This document shows positions 1-9,901 of a DNA stretch of 64,000 bases, piece by piece. This DNA comes from a gamma proteobacterium L18. GTDB taxonomy: Bacteria; Pseudomonadota; Gammaproteobacteria; Pseudomonadales; Pseudomonadaceae. Under the pieces are notes generated by a model. It was given only the letters and a program-made list of their open reading frames with translations. It was not told the DNA's origin and made no database searches. A program made the position numbers and the translations under genes. Every line of letters begins with the position of its first letter. Within the stretch, counting starts at the first letter, position 1. Location of the stretch: positions 324,161 to 388,160 of the forward strand of contig KI547164.1 of NCBI GenBank assembly GCA_000497835.1, in the 5' to 3' direction.

Positions 1-627
1 ATGGTGCTGGCCTTGACACACCGCAGCTTCGCCGGGCGCAACAATGAGCGCCTGGAGTTTCTCGGTGATGCCATCCTCAACTTCGTGGCGGGTGAATCGT
101 TGTTCGAACGTTTCCCCCAGGCCCGCGAAGGCCAGCTGTCGCGCCTGCGCGCCCGGCTGGTGAAAGGCGAGACCCTGGCCGTGTTGGCCCGTGGTTTCGA
201 CCTGGGCGAATACCTGCGCCTGGGCAGCGGTGAATTGAAGAGCGGCGGTTTCCGTCGCGAGTCGATTCTGGCCGATGCCCTGGAAGCGCTGATTGGTGCC
301 ATCTACCTGGATTCGGGCATGGAAGTGGCCCGCGAGCGTGTGCTGTCCTGGCTGACCAGCGAGTTTGACAGCCTGACGCTGGTGGACACCAACAAGGACC
401 CCAAGACCCGCCTGCAGGAATTCCTGCAATCGCGTAGCTGCGAACTGCCGCGCTACGAAGTGGTGGATATCCAGGGCGAACCGCATTGCCGGACGTTTTT
501 CGTCGAATGTGAAGTGACCCTTTTGAACGAAAAAAGCCGGGGTCAGGGCGTGAGCCGTCGCATTGCCGAACAGGTAGCGGCCGCTTCAGCACTGATTGCC
601 CTGGGCGTGGAGAATGGCAATGACTGA
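1..627 (+). CDS. rnc: Ribonuclease III (5' end outside window)
   Basis: Double-strand-specific endoribonuclease that processes rRNA precursors and some mRNAs. The visible 208 residues begin at about residue 20 of the normal protein. The RNase III signature [10 protein letters not shown] lies at residues 15-24, the second acidic cluster is in [10 protein letters not shown] near residue 90, and a C-terminal double-stranded-RNA-binding domain begins around [11 protein letters not shown]. The ATG at base 1 is an internal Met: the family has about 20 more N-terminal residues ahead of the ALTHRSF motif, so the true start lies upstream. The stop overlaps the era start, the usual rnc-era coupling in gamma-proteobacteria. 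Confidence 0.96.
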   Translation: MVLALTHRSFAGRNNERLEFLGDAILNFVAGESLFERFPQAREGQLSRLRARLVKGETLAVLARGFDLGEYLRLGSGELKSGGFRRESILADALEALIGAIYLDSGMEVARERVLSWLTSEFDSLTLVDTNKDPKTRLQEFLQSRSCELPRYEVVDIQGEPHCRTFFVECEVTLLNEKSRGQGVSRRIAEQVAAASALIALGVENGND

Positions 628-1522
628 TACAACCCCAACCCGCTGCGGCTACGTCGCCATCGTCGGCCGCCCGAACGTGGGCAAGTCCACGCTGCTCAAC
701 CACATCCTGGGTCAGAAGCTGGCGATCACCTCGCGCAAGCCGCAGACCACTCGCCACAACATGCTCGGTATCAAGACCGAGGGCGAGATCCAGGCGATCT
801 ACGTCGACACCCCCGGCATGCACAAGAGCAACGAAAAGGCGCTCAACCGCTACATGAACAAGACCGCCTCGGCGGCGTTGAAAGACGTCGACGTGGTGAT
901 CTTCGTGGTGGACCGCACCAAGTGGACCGACGAAGACCAGCTGGTGCTTGAGCGCGTGCAGTACGTGCAGGGCCCGGTGATCCTGGCCATCAACAAGACC
1001 GACCGCATCGAGGACAAGGCCGAGCTGATGCCGCACCTGACCTGGTTGCAGGAACAGCTGCCCAACGCCGAGATCGTCCCGGTGTCGGCCCAGCAGGGGC
1101 ACAATCTCGATGCGCTGGAAGGCCTGATCGCCAAGCACCTGCCGGAAAACGATCACTTCTTCCCGGAAGACCAGATCACCGACCGCAGCAGCCGCTTCCT
1201 GGCCGCCGAGCTGGTACGCGAGAAAATCATGCGCCAGCTGGGCGCCGAGCTGCCGTACCAGATCACCGTCGAGATCGAAGAGTTCAAGCAGCAGGGCAAA
1301 ACCCTGCACATCCACGCCCTGATCCTGGTGGAGCGTGATGGCCAGAAGAAGATCATCATTGGCGACAAGGGCGAGCGTATCAAGCGCATCGGCATGGAAG
1401 CGCGCAAGGACATGGAGCTGCTGTTCGACTCCAAGGTCATGCTCAACCTGTGGGTGAAAGTCAAAGGCGGCTGGTCCGACGATGAACGCGCCCTGCGCTC
1501 GCTGGGTTACGGCGACCTCTGA
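620..1522 (+). CDS. era: GTPase Era, 16S rRNA maturation factor
   Basis: Essential GTPase that binds the 3' end of 16S rRNA in 30S assembly. G1 is GRPNVGKS (residues 16-23), G3 is DTPG, G4 is NKTD, and a C-terminal KH domain carries the [11 protein letters not shown] loop. I place the start at the ATG at 620, giving MTDTT and 300 residues, the normal length. It overlaps the last codons of rnc by 8 bases. An upstream ATG at 614 or the TTG at 596 would add residues that relatives lack. It is co-transcribed with rnc and probably recO; a REP pair follows. Confidence 0.97.
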   Translation: MTDTTPTRCGYVAIVGRPNVGKSTLLNHILGQKLAITSRKPQTTRHNMLGIKTEGEIQAIYVDTPGMHKSNEKALNRYMNKTASAALKDVDVVIFVVDRTKWTDEDQLVLERVQYVQGPVILAINKTDRIEDKAELMPHLTWLQEQLPNAEIVPVSAQQGHNLDALEGLIAKHLPENDHFFPEDQITDRSSRFLAAELVREKIMRQLGAELPYQITVEIEEFKQQGKTLHIHALILVERDGQKKIIIGDKGERIKRIGMEARKDMELLFDSKVMLNLWVKVKGGWSDDERALRSLGYGDL

Positions 1523-1561
1523 TTCCCTGTGGCACGGCTTGCTTGATAGGATGGTCTTCAG

Positions 1562-1639
1562 GGCCTCATCGCGAGCAAGCTTTGCTCCCACAGTGGTTGG
1601 CGTGACACTGTGGGAGCAAAGCTTGCTCGCGATGAGGCC
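1562..1639. repeat. REP pair (inverted, BIME-like)
   Basis: Two copies of the Pseudomonas REP core GTGGGAGCAAAGCTTGCTCG face each other around a spacer of about 20 bases, between era and recO. The same pair occurs at 54551-54646. The transcript would fold into a long hairpin that could protect upstream mRNA or attenuate transcription. Confidence 0.9.
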
Positions 1640-1674
1640 ATTCGCATCACAGCAAGCCTAAAGACATTTCATCC

Positions 1675-2360
1675 ATGCCCACCCCCCCATCCTGCAACCC
1701 GCCTACGTCCTGCACTCGCGCCCCTATCGCGAGAACAGCGCGCTGGTCGACTTCCTCACCCCCCAGGGTCGCCTGCGCGCCGTGCTGCGCAGCGCGCGCA
1801 GCAAGGCTGGCACCCAGGCACGTCCATTCGTGCCGCTGGAAGCCGAGTTTCGCGGCAAGGGCGAGCTGAAGAACGTCGGCCGCATGGAAACCGTGGGTGT
1901 GGCGGCCTGGATGGTCGGTGACGCGCTGTTCAGCGGCCTGTACCTCAACGAGTTGCTGATCCGCCTGCTGCCCGCCGAAGACCCCAACCAGGTGATCTAC
2001 GACACCTACGCCGCCACCCTCCAGGCCCTGGCTGCCGGCCGACCGCTGGAACCGCTGCTGCGCGCCTTCGAGTGGCGGCTGCTGGACGAGCTGGGTTACA
2101 GCTTTGCCCTGGACACCGACATCAACGGCGACCCGGTGGAAGCCGACGGCATGTACCGCTTGCAGGTAGACGCCGGGCTTGAGCGGGTGTGGCTGGTGCA
2201 GCCGGGCCTGTTCAACGGCAGCGCGCTGCTGGCCATGGCCGATGCCGACTGGAACATCCCCGGCGCATTGAGCGCCGCCAAGCGTTTGATGCGCCAGGCG
2301 CTGGCCGTACACCTGGGCGGTCGTCCGCTGGTCAGCCGGGAACTGTTTCGCAAGCCGTGA
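1675..2360 (+). CDS. recO: DNA repair protein RecO, frameshifted at its 5' end in this sequence
   Basis: RecO loads RecA onto SSB-coated DNA in the RecFOR pathway. The recognisable protein runs from about 1692 ([15 protein letters not shown]) to the stop at 2360 with the family landmarks [27 protein letters not shown] and [22 protein letters not shown]. The only sensible ATG, at 1675, is out of frame with this. Between them lies a run of seven C (1682-1688); eight would give [14 protein letters not shown], like related proteins. No ATG, GTG or TTG is available in the recO frame until GTG 1782, which would remove about 36 conserved residues. Either a real one-base deletion or, more likely, a homopolymer consensus error. 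Confidence 0.85.
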
Positions 2361-2402
2361 GCACCACGTATCCTTGGGGTCTCAATTCCAAGGAGCGCTC
2401 CC

Positions 2403-3143
2403 GTGACCACCAGCAATCGCATTCTTCTCGGCGTCAACATCGACCACGTCGCTACCCTGCGTCAGGCCCGCGGCACCCGCTACCCTGACCCGGTCAAGGC
2501 CGCGCTGGACGCCGAAGAAGCGGGTGCCGACGGCATCACCGTGCACCTGCGCGAAGACCGCCGGCACATCCAGGAACGTGATGTGCTGCTGCTCAAGGAC
2601 GTGCTGCAGACGCGCATGAATTTCGAAATGGGCGTGACCGAAGAGATGCTGGCCTTCGCCGAGCGCATCCGCCCGGCCCACGTGTGCCTGGTACCGGAAA
2701 CCCGTCAGGAACTGACCACCGAGGGCGGCCTTGACGTGGCTGGCCAGGAAGCGCGGATTCAGGCGGCGGTGGAGCGCCTGAGCAAGATCGGTTGCGAGGT
2801 GTCGCTGTTCATCGATGCCGACGAGCGTCAGATTGCGGCGTCCAAGCGGGTCGGTGCGCCGGCCATCGAACTGCACACCGGTCGTTACGCCGATGCGCAA
2901 ACGCCGGCTGAAGTCGCCGAAGAACTCAAGCGCATCGCCGACGGCGTGGCCTTTGGCGTGGCCCAAGGCCTGATCGTCAATGCCGGCCATGGCCTGCATT
3001 ACCACAACGTCGAGGCCGTGGCGGCGATCAAGGGCATCAACGAGCTCAACATTGGCCACGCGTTGGTGGCCCATGCGTTGTTCGTTGGTTTCAAATCGGC
3101 CGTGGCCGAGATGAAGCAATTGATTGTGGCGGCTGCTCGCTAA
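2403..3143 (+). CDS. pdxJ: Pyridoxine 5'-phosphate synthase PdxJ
   Basis: Condenses 1-deoxyxylulose 5-phosphate with 3-amino-2-oxopropyl phosphate to make pyridoxine 5'-phosphate, the last step of DXP-dependent vitamin B6 synthesis. It has 246 residues, the normal length, in one TIM-barrel domain. Family motifs include [14 protein letters not shown] near the N-terminus, [19 protein letters not shown] and [11 protein letters not shown] near the C-terminus. The start is GTG at 2403, preceded by AAGGAGCG. It follows recO by 42 bases in the same orientation, the conserved recO-pdxJ pair. Confidence 0.97.
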   Translation: MTTSNRILLGVNIDHVATLRQARGTRYPDPVKAALDAEEAGADGITVHLREDRRHIQERDVLLLKDVLQTRMNFEMGVTEEMLAFAERIRPAHVCLVPETRQELTTEGGLDVAGQEARIQAAVERLSKIGCEVSLFIDADERQIAASKRVGAPAIELHTGRYADAQTPAEVAEELKRIADGVAFGVAQGLIVNAGHGLHYHNVEAVAAIKGINELNIGHALVAHALFVGFKSAVAEMKQLIVAAAR

Positions 3144-3156
3144 CCGCGGCGTCTGC

Positions 3157-3223
3157 TTCCCGAGCTTCGCCCGGTCCCACAGGATAATGTGCCTTACCTG
3201 TGGGACCGGGCGAAGCTCGGGAA
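3157..3223. repeat. REP-type inverted repeat, possible terminator
   Basis: Arms TTCCCGAGCTTCGCCCGGTCCCAC and the reverse complement flank an 18-base spacer between the convergent pdxJ and amidohydrolase genes. The right arm runs into GGGAAAA. The same arm type recurs in the composite repeat at 56452-56622. Confidence 0.8.
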
Positions 3224-3239
3224 AAGCACGGCGCCGACC

Positions 3240-4421
3240 TCAACCCTTGAGGTACCCCTCCACCAACCCCACCCAGCACGCCGCACCCAGCGGGATCACG
3301 GCGTCATCAAAGTCATAGTGATCATTGTGCACCGAGCATCCGGTGAACTCCCCGGTGCCGTTGCCCAGAATGAAATAGCACCCAGGCTTCTCATCCAGCA
3401 TCCAGGCAAAGTCCTCGCTGCCCATGATGCGCACCGGCATTTTCTCCATAACGTTCTCGGCGCCCAGCACATCACGGGCCACGCCCAGCATGCGTTCGGT
3501 TTCGGCCGGGCTGTTGACCAGCACCGGCGCCAGCAGCTGATAGTCGATCTCGGCCTTCACGCCGAAGCTGATCGCTTGCCCTTCGACGATCTCGCGAATG
3601 CGCTTCTCTACCCGCGCACGCACGGCAGGGTCGGCAGTGCGCACGCTGAGCATCACCTTGGCCGTCTCGGGAATGATGTTGTACGCCGTGCCCGCCTGCA
3701 CCATGCCCACGCTCAGCACGGCCGCGTCATCGGTGGACAGGTTGCGTGAAATCACTGTTTGCAGGGCGGTGATGATGCTGGCCAGCGCGGGCACCGGGTC
3801 AACCGCCCGCTCCGGCATGGCGCCGTGGCCGCCACGGCCGGTCAGGGTGATGGTGACGCGCTCGGACGAGGCCATGAAACCACCGGCCTGCACCACGGCC
3901 TTGCCCACCGGCACGCCGGGCATGTTGTGGTAGGCGTACACCGCATCGCACGGGAAGCGGGTGAACAGGCCATCGTCGATCATCTGCTTGGCGCCCGCCA
4001 GGCCTTCCTCGTCCGGTTGGAAAATCAGGTTCAGGGTGCCGTCGAATTCGGCGTGCAGGGCCAGTTGCTCGGCAGCGGCCAGCAGGGTGGCGGTGTGGCC
4101 GTCGTGGCCGCAGGCGTGCATGCGCCCTTGGTGCTGGCTGGCCCAGGGCAGGCCGTTCTTTTCCAGAATCGGCAGGGCGTCCATGTCGGCGCGGATGCCC
4201 AGGCTGCGTGTGCCGGTGCCGCGCTTGAGCACGCCCACCACGCCGTGACCGCCCACGTGGGTGTGCACTTCATAGCCCCAGGCACCGAGCATCTCGGCCA
4301 CCAGACCGGCCGTGCGGGGTACGTCGCCGCCCAGCTCCGGGAAGCTGTGGATGTCACGGCGGATGGTTGCGAAATGTTCAGCGCTGGCTTGCAGTTTCTG
4401 GTTGATCATCAGGTTGCTCAC
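3240..4421 (-). CDS. M20 family amidohydrolase (hippurate / N-acyl-amino acid hydrolase type)
   Basis: Zinc- or manganese-dependent hydrolase expected to cleave N-acyl amino acids; 393 residues, cytosolic, no signal peptide. M20D landmarks in order: HACGHDGHTATLLAAA, whose Cys is typical of hippurate hydrolase and IAA-amino acid hydrolases; QPDEEGLAGAKQMI; a dimerisation domain around GRGGHGAMPERAVDP; and MGSEDFAWML; the C-terminal metal His is in VHNDHYDFDD. It is preceded on the same strand by an MHS transporter gene only 35 bases away, so the pair probably imports and hydrolyses an acylated amino acid or related metabolite. The substrate cannot be read from the sequence. Confidence 0.9.
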   Translation of the reverse strand: MSNLMINQKLQASAEHFATIRRDIHSFPELGGDVPRTAGLVAEMLGAWGYEVHTHVGGHGVVGVLKRGTGTRSLGIRADMDALPILEKNGLPWASQHQGRMHACGHDGHTATLLAAAEQLALHAEFDGTLNLIFQPDEEGLAGAKQMIDDGLFTRFPCDAVYAYHNMPGVPVGKAVVQAGGFMASSERVTITLTGRGGHGAMPERAVDPVPALASIITALQTVISRNLSTDDAAVLSVGMVQAGTAYNIIPETAKVMLSVRTADPAVRARVEKRIREIVEGQAISFGVKAEIDYQLLAPVLVNSPAETERMLGVARDVLGAENVMEKMPVRIMGSEDFAWMLDEKPGCYFILGNGTGEFTGCSVHNDHYDFDDAVIPLGAACWVGLVEGYLKG

Positions 4422-4455
4422 GGTTGCTTCCTTTTTCTGGCAGTAAAGAGGGGGC

Positions 4456-5757
4456 TCAGGCGCGGCCGGGATTTTCCGGGAACAGGCGCAGGGCGATCAG
4501 GCTCAGGATCAGGGTGGCGATCAGGTACAGGGCCGGTGTCAGCGGGTTGCCGGTGAGGCCGATCAGCCAGGTCACCAGCAGGGGCGAGAAGCCGCCGAAC
4601 AGGGTCACGCCGAAGCTGTAGATCACCGACAGCCCGGTCACGCGTTGCTCGCGGGGGAAAGCCTCCATCAGCATGGCGAAGCTGGCACCCACGCCGACGG
4701 CCATGGGCATGATCAGCAGAGCGATGGCCAGCATGCACAGCCAGGTGCTCTGCAGGCCCAGCAGCAGGAACGCGGGGTAGGCGAACACCAGCGCCAGCCC
4801 GGCAATCCAGTACAACAGGGGCTTGCGCCGTGGCAGGCGGTCGGCGTAGCGCGAGGCCACCGGCGGGATCACCGCCAGCAGGGCACTGGCCAGGCACACC
4901 AGGGCGAAGGCGAAGCTGCTGGGGTAGTGCAGGGTGCGCACCAGGTAGGTGGGCATGTAGAACACCACCATGTACATGCTGACGGTGGAGGCGGCCATCC
5001 ACATGATGCCCAGCAACAGCGTGCCTTTTTGTTCACGCAGCAGTTGCGCCAGGGACGGGGTATCGGCGGTTTCAGTGTGGGTTTCGTCCAGGTGCTGGCG
5101 AATGAACCAGCCCACCGGGCCGATCAACAGGCCGATCACGAACGGCACTCGCCAGCCCCAGCTTTCCAGGGCCTCGGGGCTCAGGTTGCTGCTCAGCAGC
5201 AGGCCGGTGAGTGCACCCAGCAAAGCCGCGGCACCTTGGCTGGCGCCCTGCCAGCTGACCATGAAGCAGCGGTTGGCGGTGCTGCCCGATTCCATCAGGA
5301 AGGCCGAGGCACTGCCCACCTCGCCGCCGGCCGATAGGCCTTGCAGCAGGCGGCCGAATACCAGCAGCAGGGTGGCGGCGATGCCGATGCTCGAATAGGT
5401 CGGGGTAAAGGCGATGATGCCGGTGCCCACGGTCATCAGCGCGATGGTCAGCGACAGTGCCGCCTTGCGCCCGCGCCGGTCCGCCACGCGGCCGATCAAC
5501 ACGGCGCCCAGCGGACGCATCAGAAAGCCCACGGCAAAGGTGGCCAAGGACATCAGCAACGACGCCAGCGCCGACTCGCCGGGGAAGAACAGCTTGCCGA
5601 TGATCACGGCGAAGAAGCTGTACACGGTGAAATCGTAGATTTCCAGGCCGTTGCCCAGCGACGAGGCGATGACCACGCGACGCATCTTGCGCGCTTGCAG
5701 CGAGGCCGCGGCCGGGCTGGGGTGGAGGGGCAAATCACTGGCGGGGGTGCTCTTCAT
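4456..5757 (-). CDS. MFS transporter, metabolite:H+ symporter (MHS) type
   Basis: Inner-membrane transporter of 433 residues with about 12 hydrophobic segments. MHS features are the N-terminal GNGLEIYDFTVYSFFAVIIG, the motif A loop GRVADRRGRKAALS between TM2 and TM3, and FGRLLQGLSAGGEVGSA. The start ATG at 5757 gives a short polar N-terminus before TM1. It lies immediately upstream of the amidohydrolase on the same strand, so the two probably form an operon for uptake and use of an organic acid or acyl-amino acid. The substrate is unknown; citrate, ketoglutarate and aromatic acids are all handled by this family. Confidence 0.9.
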   Translation of the reverse strand: MKSTPASDLPLHPSPAAASLQARKMRRVVIASSLGNGLEIYDFTVYSFFAVIIGKLFFPGESALASLLMSLATFAVGFLMRPLGAVLIGRVADRRGRKAALSLTIALMTVGTGIIAFTPTYSSIGIAATLLLVFGRLLQGLSAGGEVGSASAFLMESGSTANRCFMVSWQGASQGAAALLGALTGLLLSSNLSPEALESWGWRVPFVIGLLIGPVGWFIRQHLDETHTETADTPSLAQLLREQKGTLLLGIMWMAASTVSMYMVVFYMPTYLVRTLHYPSSFAFALVCLASALLAVIPPVASRYADRLPRRKPLLYWIAGLALVFAYPAFLLLGLQSTWLCMLAIALLIMPMAVGVGASFAMLMEAFPREQRVTGLSVIYSFGVTLFGGFSPLLVTWLIGLTGNPLTPALYLIATLILSLIALRLFPENPGRA

Positions 5758-6202
5758 GGCGATGTTCCTGTACCCGGGATCGTGGTGAGCCGGAGTGTTG
5801 AACAGCGGGCCGCAAACTGCACATCCCTTTTATGCAAGGCCCCAACCGTTGGTGCCGATGACTACCGGTGTACGTCAGGGGGAACAGTGGTTGTGGGCAT
5901 TTTCGACTCGCGATGCGCGAATGTGGTGCTGGGGAGGTGGGCAGATGGGTAACGCGGAGCCTGAAAGTCAGGTGAGCGGGGCGTGCAGCCCGATAGGAAG
6001 CCCCGACACACAGGCCGTCCGATGCTCACCCGGCGCAACGGTAAACCCCTTGCGCAATACTCCGGCCAGTGGCGCTGATTGCACTGTCTTTGTGGGAGCG
6101 GGCTCTGCCCGCGAAAAGGGCACAGTGAGTCATCGGTCAGTTCGCGGTGCTGCCTTCGCGGGCAGAGCCCGCTCCCACAGGAGCTTTTTTCGCGCTCAAA
6201 GG
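5758..6202. other. Intergenic region with a REP pair at 6091-6180
   Basis: This 445-base stretch separates the MHS transporter start from the LysR stop. It holds the transporter promoter region and, at 6091-6180, two facing REP copies of the variant TGTGGGAGCGGGCTCTGCCC. Open frames here are artefacts of GC-rich sequence; I see no gene. Confidence 0.7.
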
Positions 6203-7123
6203 TCAGACAGCGGCGGGCTTGCCCGCCAATTCTTCGTGCAGGTGGGCGAACAACTGCCCGGCGGTTTTGGTCAGGTAGCTGCGGTTCACGCACACCAGGT
6301 TCACCGAGTACTCGGGCACCGGTTCCTGGATATCGATTTTCTGCAGGTGCTTGGACATGTCGCTCAAGCCCACCAGGTCATGCCCCAGCGCCGGTTGGCT
6401 CATGATCATCACCGCATCGCTGTCGATCAGCATCTTGATCGCCAGGTTCATCGCCGTGCATTCGAACACCTTGCGCGGCCGCCCCAGGGCGCTGCCTTCG
6501 AACAGTTGGTTGAACTGCGACTGGCTGTCCGTCAACGGATCAACGCTGATCCAGTGCGCCTGCTGCAGCAAGCGCAGGGAGCGCACATTACGCAACGGGT
6601 GGTCCTTGCGCACCACCACTACGCCAGGGATACGGCACAGCGGCTGCCAGTCCAGGCCCACGGCATTGGTCGGCACCTGGGAGGTGAGGGCAAAGTCAAG
6701 CAAGCCATCGCGCAGGTGCTGCAGCAGTTGCGTGGGGCGCATTTCCAGCACTTTCAACGTAGCATTGGGGTAGCTTTGCTGAAAGCTGAGCAAGGTCTGT
6801 TTGAGCGGCTGCAGCAGGGCGGTGACGGGCGTCACGCCGATGGTGATCTCGCTCACCACCAGGCCCTTCATGTCTTCGATTTCCTGCCGTGCACGGCGCA
6901 CGCTTTCCAGCGCCTGGCGGGCATGGCCGAGCATGCGCTGGCCGTATTCGGTCAGGGTCATGCCTTTGTTGGAGCGTACCAGCAAGGTGATGCCCAGCTC
7001 GTTTTCGAGTTCCTTGATGGCCCGGCTCAAGGCCGACTGGGTCAGGTGCAGCACTTGCGAGGCGTCTTGCAGGCTGCCGGTTTCATGGATGGAGACTAAC
7101 GCGCGGAGTTGATGCAGTTTCAT
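6203..7123 (-). CDS. LysR family transcriptional regulator
   Basis: A 306-residue DNA-binding regulator. The N-terminal winged helix-turn-helix is MKLHQLRALVSIHETGSL...LTQSALSRAIKELENELG (residues 1-50), followed by a linker helix and a LysR substrate-binding domain to the C-terminus. I take the ATG at 7123, which has GGGA about 8 bases upstream; the ATG at 7138 would add MSGIS. The gene has the same orientation as the transporter/amidohydrolase pair downstream and may control it, though LysR genes are more often divergent from their targets. Effector unknown. Confidence 0.88.
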   Translation of the reverse strand: MKLHQLRALVSIHETGSLQDASQVLHLTQSALSRAIKELENELGITLLVRSNKGMTLTEYGQRMLGHARQALESVRRARQEIEDMKGLVVSEITIGVTPVTALLQPLKQTLLSFQQSYPNATLKVLEMRPTQLLQHLRDGLLDFALTSQVPTNAVGLDWQPLCRIPGVVVVRKDHPLRNVRSLRLLQQAHWISVDPLTDSQSQFNQLFEGSALGRPRKVFECTAMNLAIKMLIDSDAVMIMSQPALGHDLVGLSDMSKHLQKIDIQEPVPEYSVNLVCVNRSYLTKTAGQLFAHLHEELAGKPAAV

Positions 7124-7213
7124 TGATATTCCCGACATCGGCCCGTGGGCCTGTTAGGTTGCCCTGCTGGGCACTTCTTTGCGTGAAGTGTGCCAGAGGG
7201 CAACCCGGCGCGA

Positions 7214-8467
7214 CTAGCGGCTGTATACCGGGAAGTCGCGACTCAGTGCCGCAACCTGCGCCGCCACCTCGGCTTCGACGTCGGCGTCACCCAGGTGATC
7301 CAGCACGTCGCAGATCCAGCCGGCCAGGCGCGTGCACTCGGTTTTGCCGAAGCCACGGGTGGTCACGGCCGGGGTGCCGATGCGCAGGCCCGAGGTCACG
7401 AACGGTGACTGCGGATCATTGGGCACGGCGTTCTTGTTGACGGTGATATGCACCCGGCCCAGGGCGGCGTCGGCGTCCTTGCCGGTGAGGCCGCGGCGGA
7501 TCAGGCTGACCAGGAACAGGTGGTTGTCGGTGCCGCCCGAGACCACGTCATAACCACGATCGACGAATACCTGGGCCATCACCCGGGCGTTGTCGATCAC
7601 CTGCTGCTGATAGGCTTTGAATTCGGGCGCCAATGCTTCCTTGAAGCACACCGCCTTGGCGGCGATGACGTGCATCAGCGGGCCGCCCTGGCCGCCGGGG
7701 AACACCGCCGAATCCAGCTTCTTCTCAAGTGCCGGATTGCTGCGCGCCAGGATCAGGCCGCCACGCGGGCCGCGCAGGGTCTTGTGGGTGGTGGTAGTGA
7801 CCACGTCGGCAAAGGGCAACGGGTTGGGATAAAGCCCTGCTGCCACCAGCCCGGCCACGTGGGCCATGTCCACGAACAGGTAGGCACCCACCTTGTCGGC
7901 GATGGCACGGAAACGGGCGAAATCCAGGGTGCGCGAATAGGCCGAGAAACCAGCGATCAGCATCTTCGGTTGATGCTCCACCGCCAGGCGTTCCACCTCG
8001 TCGTATTCAATCAGGCCCTGGTCGTCGATGCCGTACTGCACCGCGTTGTACAGCCGCCCCGAGAAGCTCACTTTGGCACCGTGGGTCAGGTGACCGCCGT
8101 GCGCCAGACTCATGCCCAGCACGGTGTCGCCTGGTTGCAGCAAGGCCAGGAATACCGCAGCGTTGGCCTGGCTGCCCGAGTGCGGCTGCACGTTGGCGTA
8201 GTCGGCGCCGAACAGCGCCTTGGCGCGGTCGATGGCCAGCTGCTCGACCACATCGACATGCTCACAGCCGCCGTAATAACGCTTGCCCGGGTAGCCCTCG
8301 GCGTATTTGTTGGTGAGCACCGAGCCCTGGGCCTGCATCACTTGCGGGCTGGTGTAGTTCTCGGAAGCGATCAGCTCGATGTGCTGCTCCTGGCGGGTGG
8401 CCTCCAGGGCGATGGCGTCGTTCAGGGCGGGGTCGAAGTCGGCGAGGGTGAGGGCTTTGGAGAACAT
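7214..8467 (-). CDS. glyA: Serine hydroxymethyltransferase
   Basis: PLP enzyme that interconverts serine and glycine while charging tetrahydrofolate with a one-carbon unit. It has 417 residues, starting [15 protein letters not shown] at the ATG at 8467 (preceded by AAGGACCC). Landmarks are [14 protein letters not shown] near residue 27, [18 protein letters not shown], and the PLP-binding lysine in [13 protein letters not shown] near residue 230. A longer open frame reaches 8587, but that extra stretch is not SHMT-like. Pseudomonas often has more than one glyA. It is monocistronic here. Confidence 0.96.
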   Translation of the reverse strand: MFSKALTLADFDPALNDAIALEATRQEQHIELIASENYTSPQVMQAQGSVLTNKYAEGYPGKRYYGGCEHVDVVEQLAIDRAKALFGADYANVQPHSGSQANAAVFLALLQPGDTVLGMSLAHGGHLTHGAKVSFSGRLYNAVQYGIDDQGLIEYDEVERLAVEHQPKMLIAGFSAYSRTLDFARFRAIADKVGAYLFVDMAHVAGLVAAGLYPNPLPFADVVTTTTHKTLRGPRGGLILARSNPALEKKLDSAVFPGGQGGPLMHVIAAKAVCFKEALAPEFKAYQQQVIDNARVMAQVFVDRGYDVVSGGTDNHLFLVSLIRRGLTGKDADAALGRVHITVNKNAVPNDPQSPFVTSGLRIGTPAVTTRGFGKTECTRLAGWICDVLDHLGDADVEAEVAAQVAALSRDFPVYSR

Positions 8468-8683
8468 GGCGGGTCCTTGTGTTCTGTTTGGTATGAGATT
8501 GAACAGAGCAAAGGCAGTGCCAAAAATAAAATCTATATAAATCAGTTGGTTGTGTTGATCGTGACGATAGGGGTGGAACGAATTCAATACATGGTGATGA
8601 TGGCGTATCCAGGGTTTGAACAGGAAAGCCGGACGAACGACTCATTTTGTAATGATTTCGTTGCGGTGGATCGTTATCGCTAC

Positions 8684-8710
8684 GTAGCCGCTGCCGCAGG
8701 CTGCGGCTAC
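8684..8710. terminator. GC-rich hairpin downstream of the AbrB-family gene
   Basis: Perfect 8-base arms GTAGCCGC (8684-8691) and GCGGCTAC (8703-8710) lie 6 bases past the minus-strand stop at 8716. There is no clear T-run, so it may be a REP half or an imperfect intrinsic terminator. Confidence 0.5.
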
Positions 8711-8715
8711 AGGTG

Positions 8716-9786
8716 TCAGGCGCGTTCACTCCAGCGGATCACCAGCCGGGCCAGCCACGCGCCCGTGACGATCACACCAAACAACCGCAACGTCTGCATC
8801 GCCAGCACCAGCCCCACATCCGAGTGAGTATCCACGGCAATGATCGCCATGGAATCCAACCCGCCCGGGCTGGTGGCCAGGTACACCGAGAGAAAATCCT
8901 TGCCCAGCAAATCCGCCACCAGCCACGCCGACAGCGCGCACAGCACAATCAGCAACAGCGAGCCGCTGATCATCGCCGGCAGCCGTTTGAACACGTAGGC
9001 AATGGTGGTGCGATCAAAGCGCAGCCCCACGTAGCAGCCCACCGTGGCGTAGGCCAGGCTCAGTACCGGCGCCGGCAAGACGATATGGATCAAGCCGCAC
9101 AACTGCAGCACGCCACCGATCAGCAGCGGCCCCAGCAAGGCCCCGGCCGGCAGGCGCGCACCCAGCAGCACGCCGATGACGATCACCGCCAGGCTGATGG
9201 CCAGGTCCGGCAGCGGCGTGGCCGCCAGGCTCAGCACCGCGCCATGGGCCTGGGTGCCGGTGCCGTCGGCGCCCAGCACGCGGCTGACCAGCGCGCCGAT
9301 CATGACCACGCACACCACCCGCACGTACTGCATGGTGGCAACGACACGACCGTCGGCGCCGTTGTCTTCAGCCATGGACACCATGGCCGACGCCGCGCCC
9401 GGCGAAGTACCCCAGGCCGCCGTGCGGGCACCGATGCCGCCGTAGCGGGCCATCACCAGCCCCACGGCCGTGCTCAGCAGCACCGTGAGCACAGTGGCCA
9501 GCAGCATCACCGGCCAGGACTGCACCACGGCCGTCAGCACTGCCATGCTGATGGAATGCGCCACCAGCAGGCCGATGGTGCCCTGGCACAGGCGGAACGC
9601 CTGGCGATGGATACGCAGGGTGGTACCGCACACGCCGAAGCCGATGGCCACCAGCATGGGGCCGACGAATTGCCCGGCGGGCAGTTGCAGGGAGTTGAGC
9701 AGTTGGCCGGCGCTGCCGGCCAGGATGATCAATGCCAGCCACTGCAGCAGGGGTGGCCAGTAGCGAAGAGCGAGGGAAGGGGACAC
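8716..9786 (-). CDS. AbrB family membrane protein (PF05145; putative ammonia monooxygenase/transport type)
   Basis: A polytopic membrane protein of about 356 residues with two repeated halves of alternating hydrophobic helices and Gly/Pro-rich loops (GQFVGPMLVAIGFG in the first half, GALLGPLLIGGVLQ in the second; also WGTSPGAASAMVSMAEDNGAD). Members are labelled AbrB transcriptional regulator or ammonia monooxygenase, but they are transporter-like; function is not established. I prefer the GTG at 9786, with GGAG upstream, over the ATG at 9855, which would add 23 polar residues. It is divergent from the LysR gene at 9902, which probably regulates it. Confidence 0.8.
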   Translation of the reverse strand: MSPSLALRYWPPLLQWLALIILAGSAGQLLNSLQLPAGQFVGPMLVAIGFGVCGTTLRIHRQAFRLCQGTIGLLVAHSISMAVLTAVVQSWPVMLLATVLTVLLSTAVGLVMARYGGIGARTAAWGTSPGAASAMVSMAEDNGADGRVVATMQYVRVVCVVMIGALVSRVLGADGTGTQAHGAVLSLAATPLPDLAISLAVIVIGVLLGARLPAGALLGPLLIGGVLQLCGLIHIVLPAPVLSLAYATVGCYVGLRFDRTTIAYVFKRLPAMISGSLLLIVLCALSAWLVADLLGKDFLSVYLATSPGGLDSMAIIAVDTHSDVGLVLAMQTLRLFGVIVTGAWLARLVIRWSERA

Positions 9787-9881
9787 GTCGAGGATTCTCC
9801 AGGTACCCCGGTCAGGGCGGGGCACCAGAGAATTATCGACGCGTGGATCAATCAAGTCTATTTTCTAATAATGATCAAACG

Positions 9882-9896
9882 ATAACTGGCAGTTAT
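9882..9896. promoter_or_regulatory. Perfect palindrome, candidate LysR operator
   Basis: ATAACT-GGC-AGTTAT is a perfect inverted repeat with the T-N11-A form bound by LysR proteins. It lies in the 115-base divergent space and ends only 5 bases before the ATG of the LysR gene at 9902, a position suited to autorepression as well as control of the divergent AbrB-family gene. Confidence 0.6.
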
Positions 9897-9901
9897 GAAT
9901 C

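Noticed and set aside
77-1591. Long minus-strand open frame across rnc and era
   Set aside because: It is the GC-rich shadow of two certain genes and resembles no protein; it also starts in a REP sequence.
1610-1921. Frames beginning MGAKLARDEA near 1591, 1610 and 54617
   Set aside because: The peptide is the translation of the REP core, found wherever the repeat occurs.
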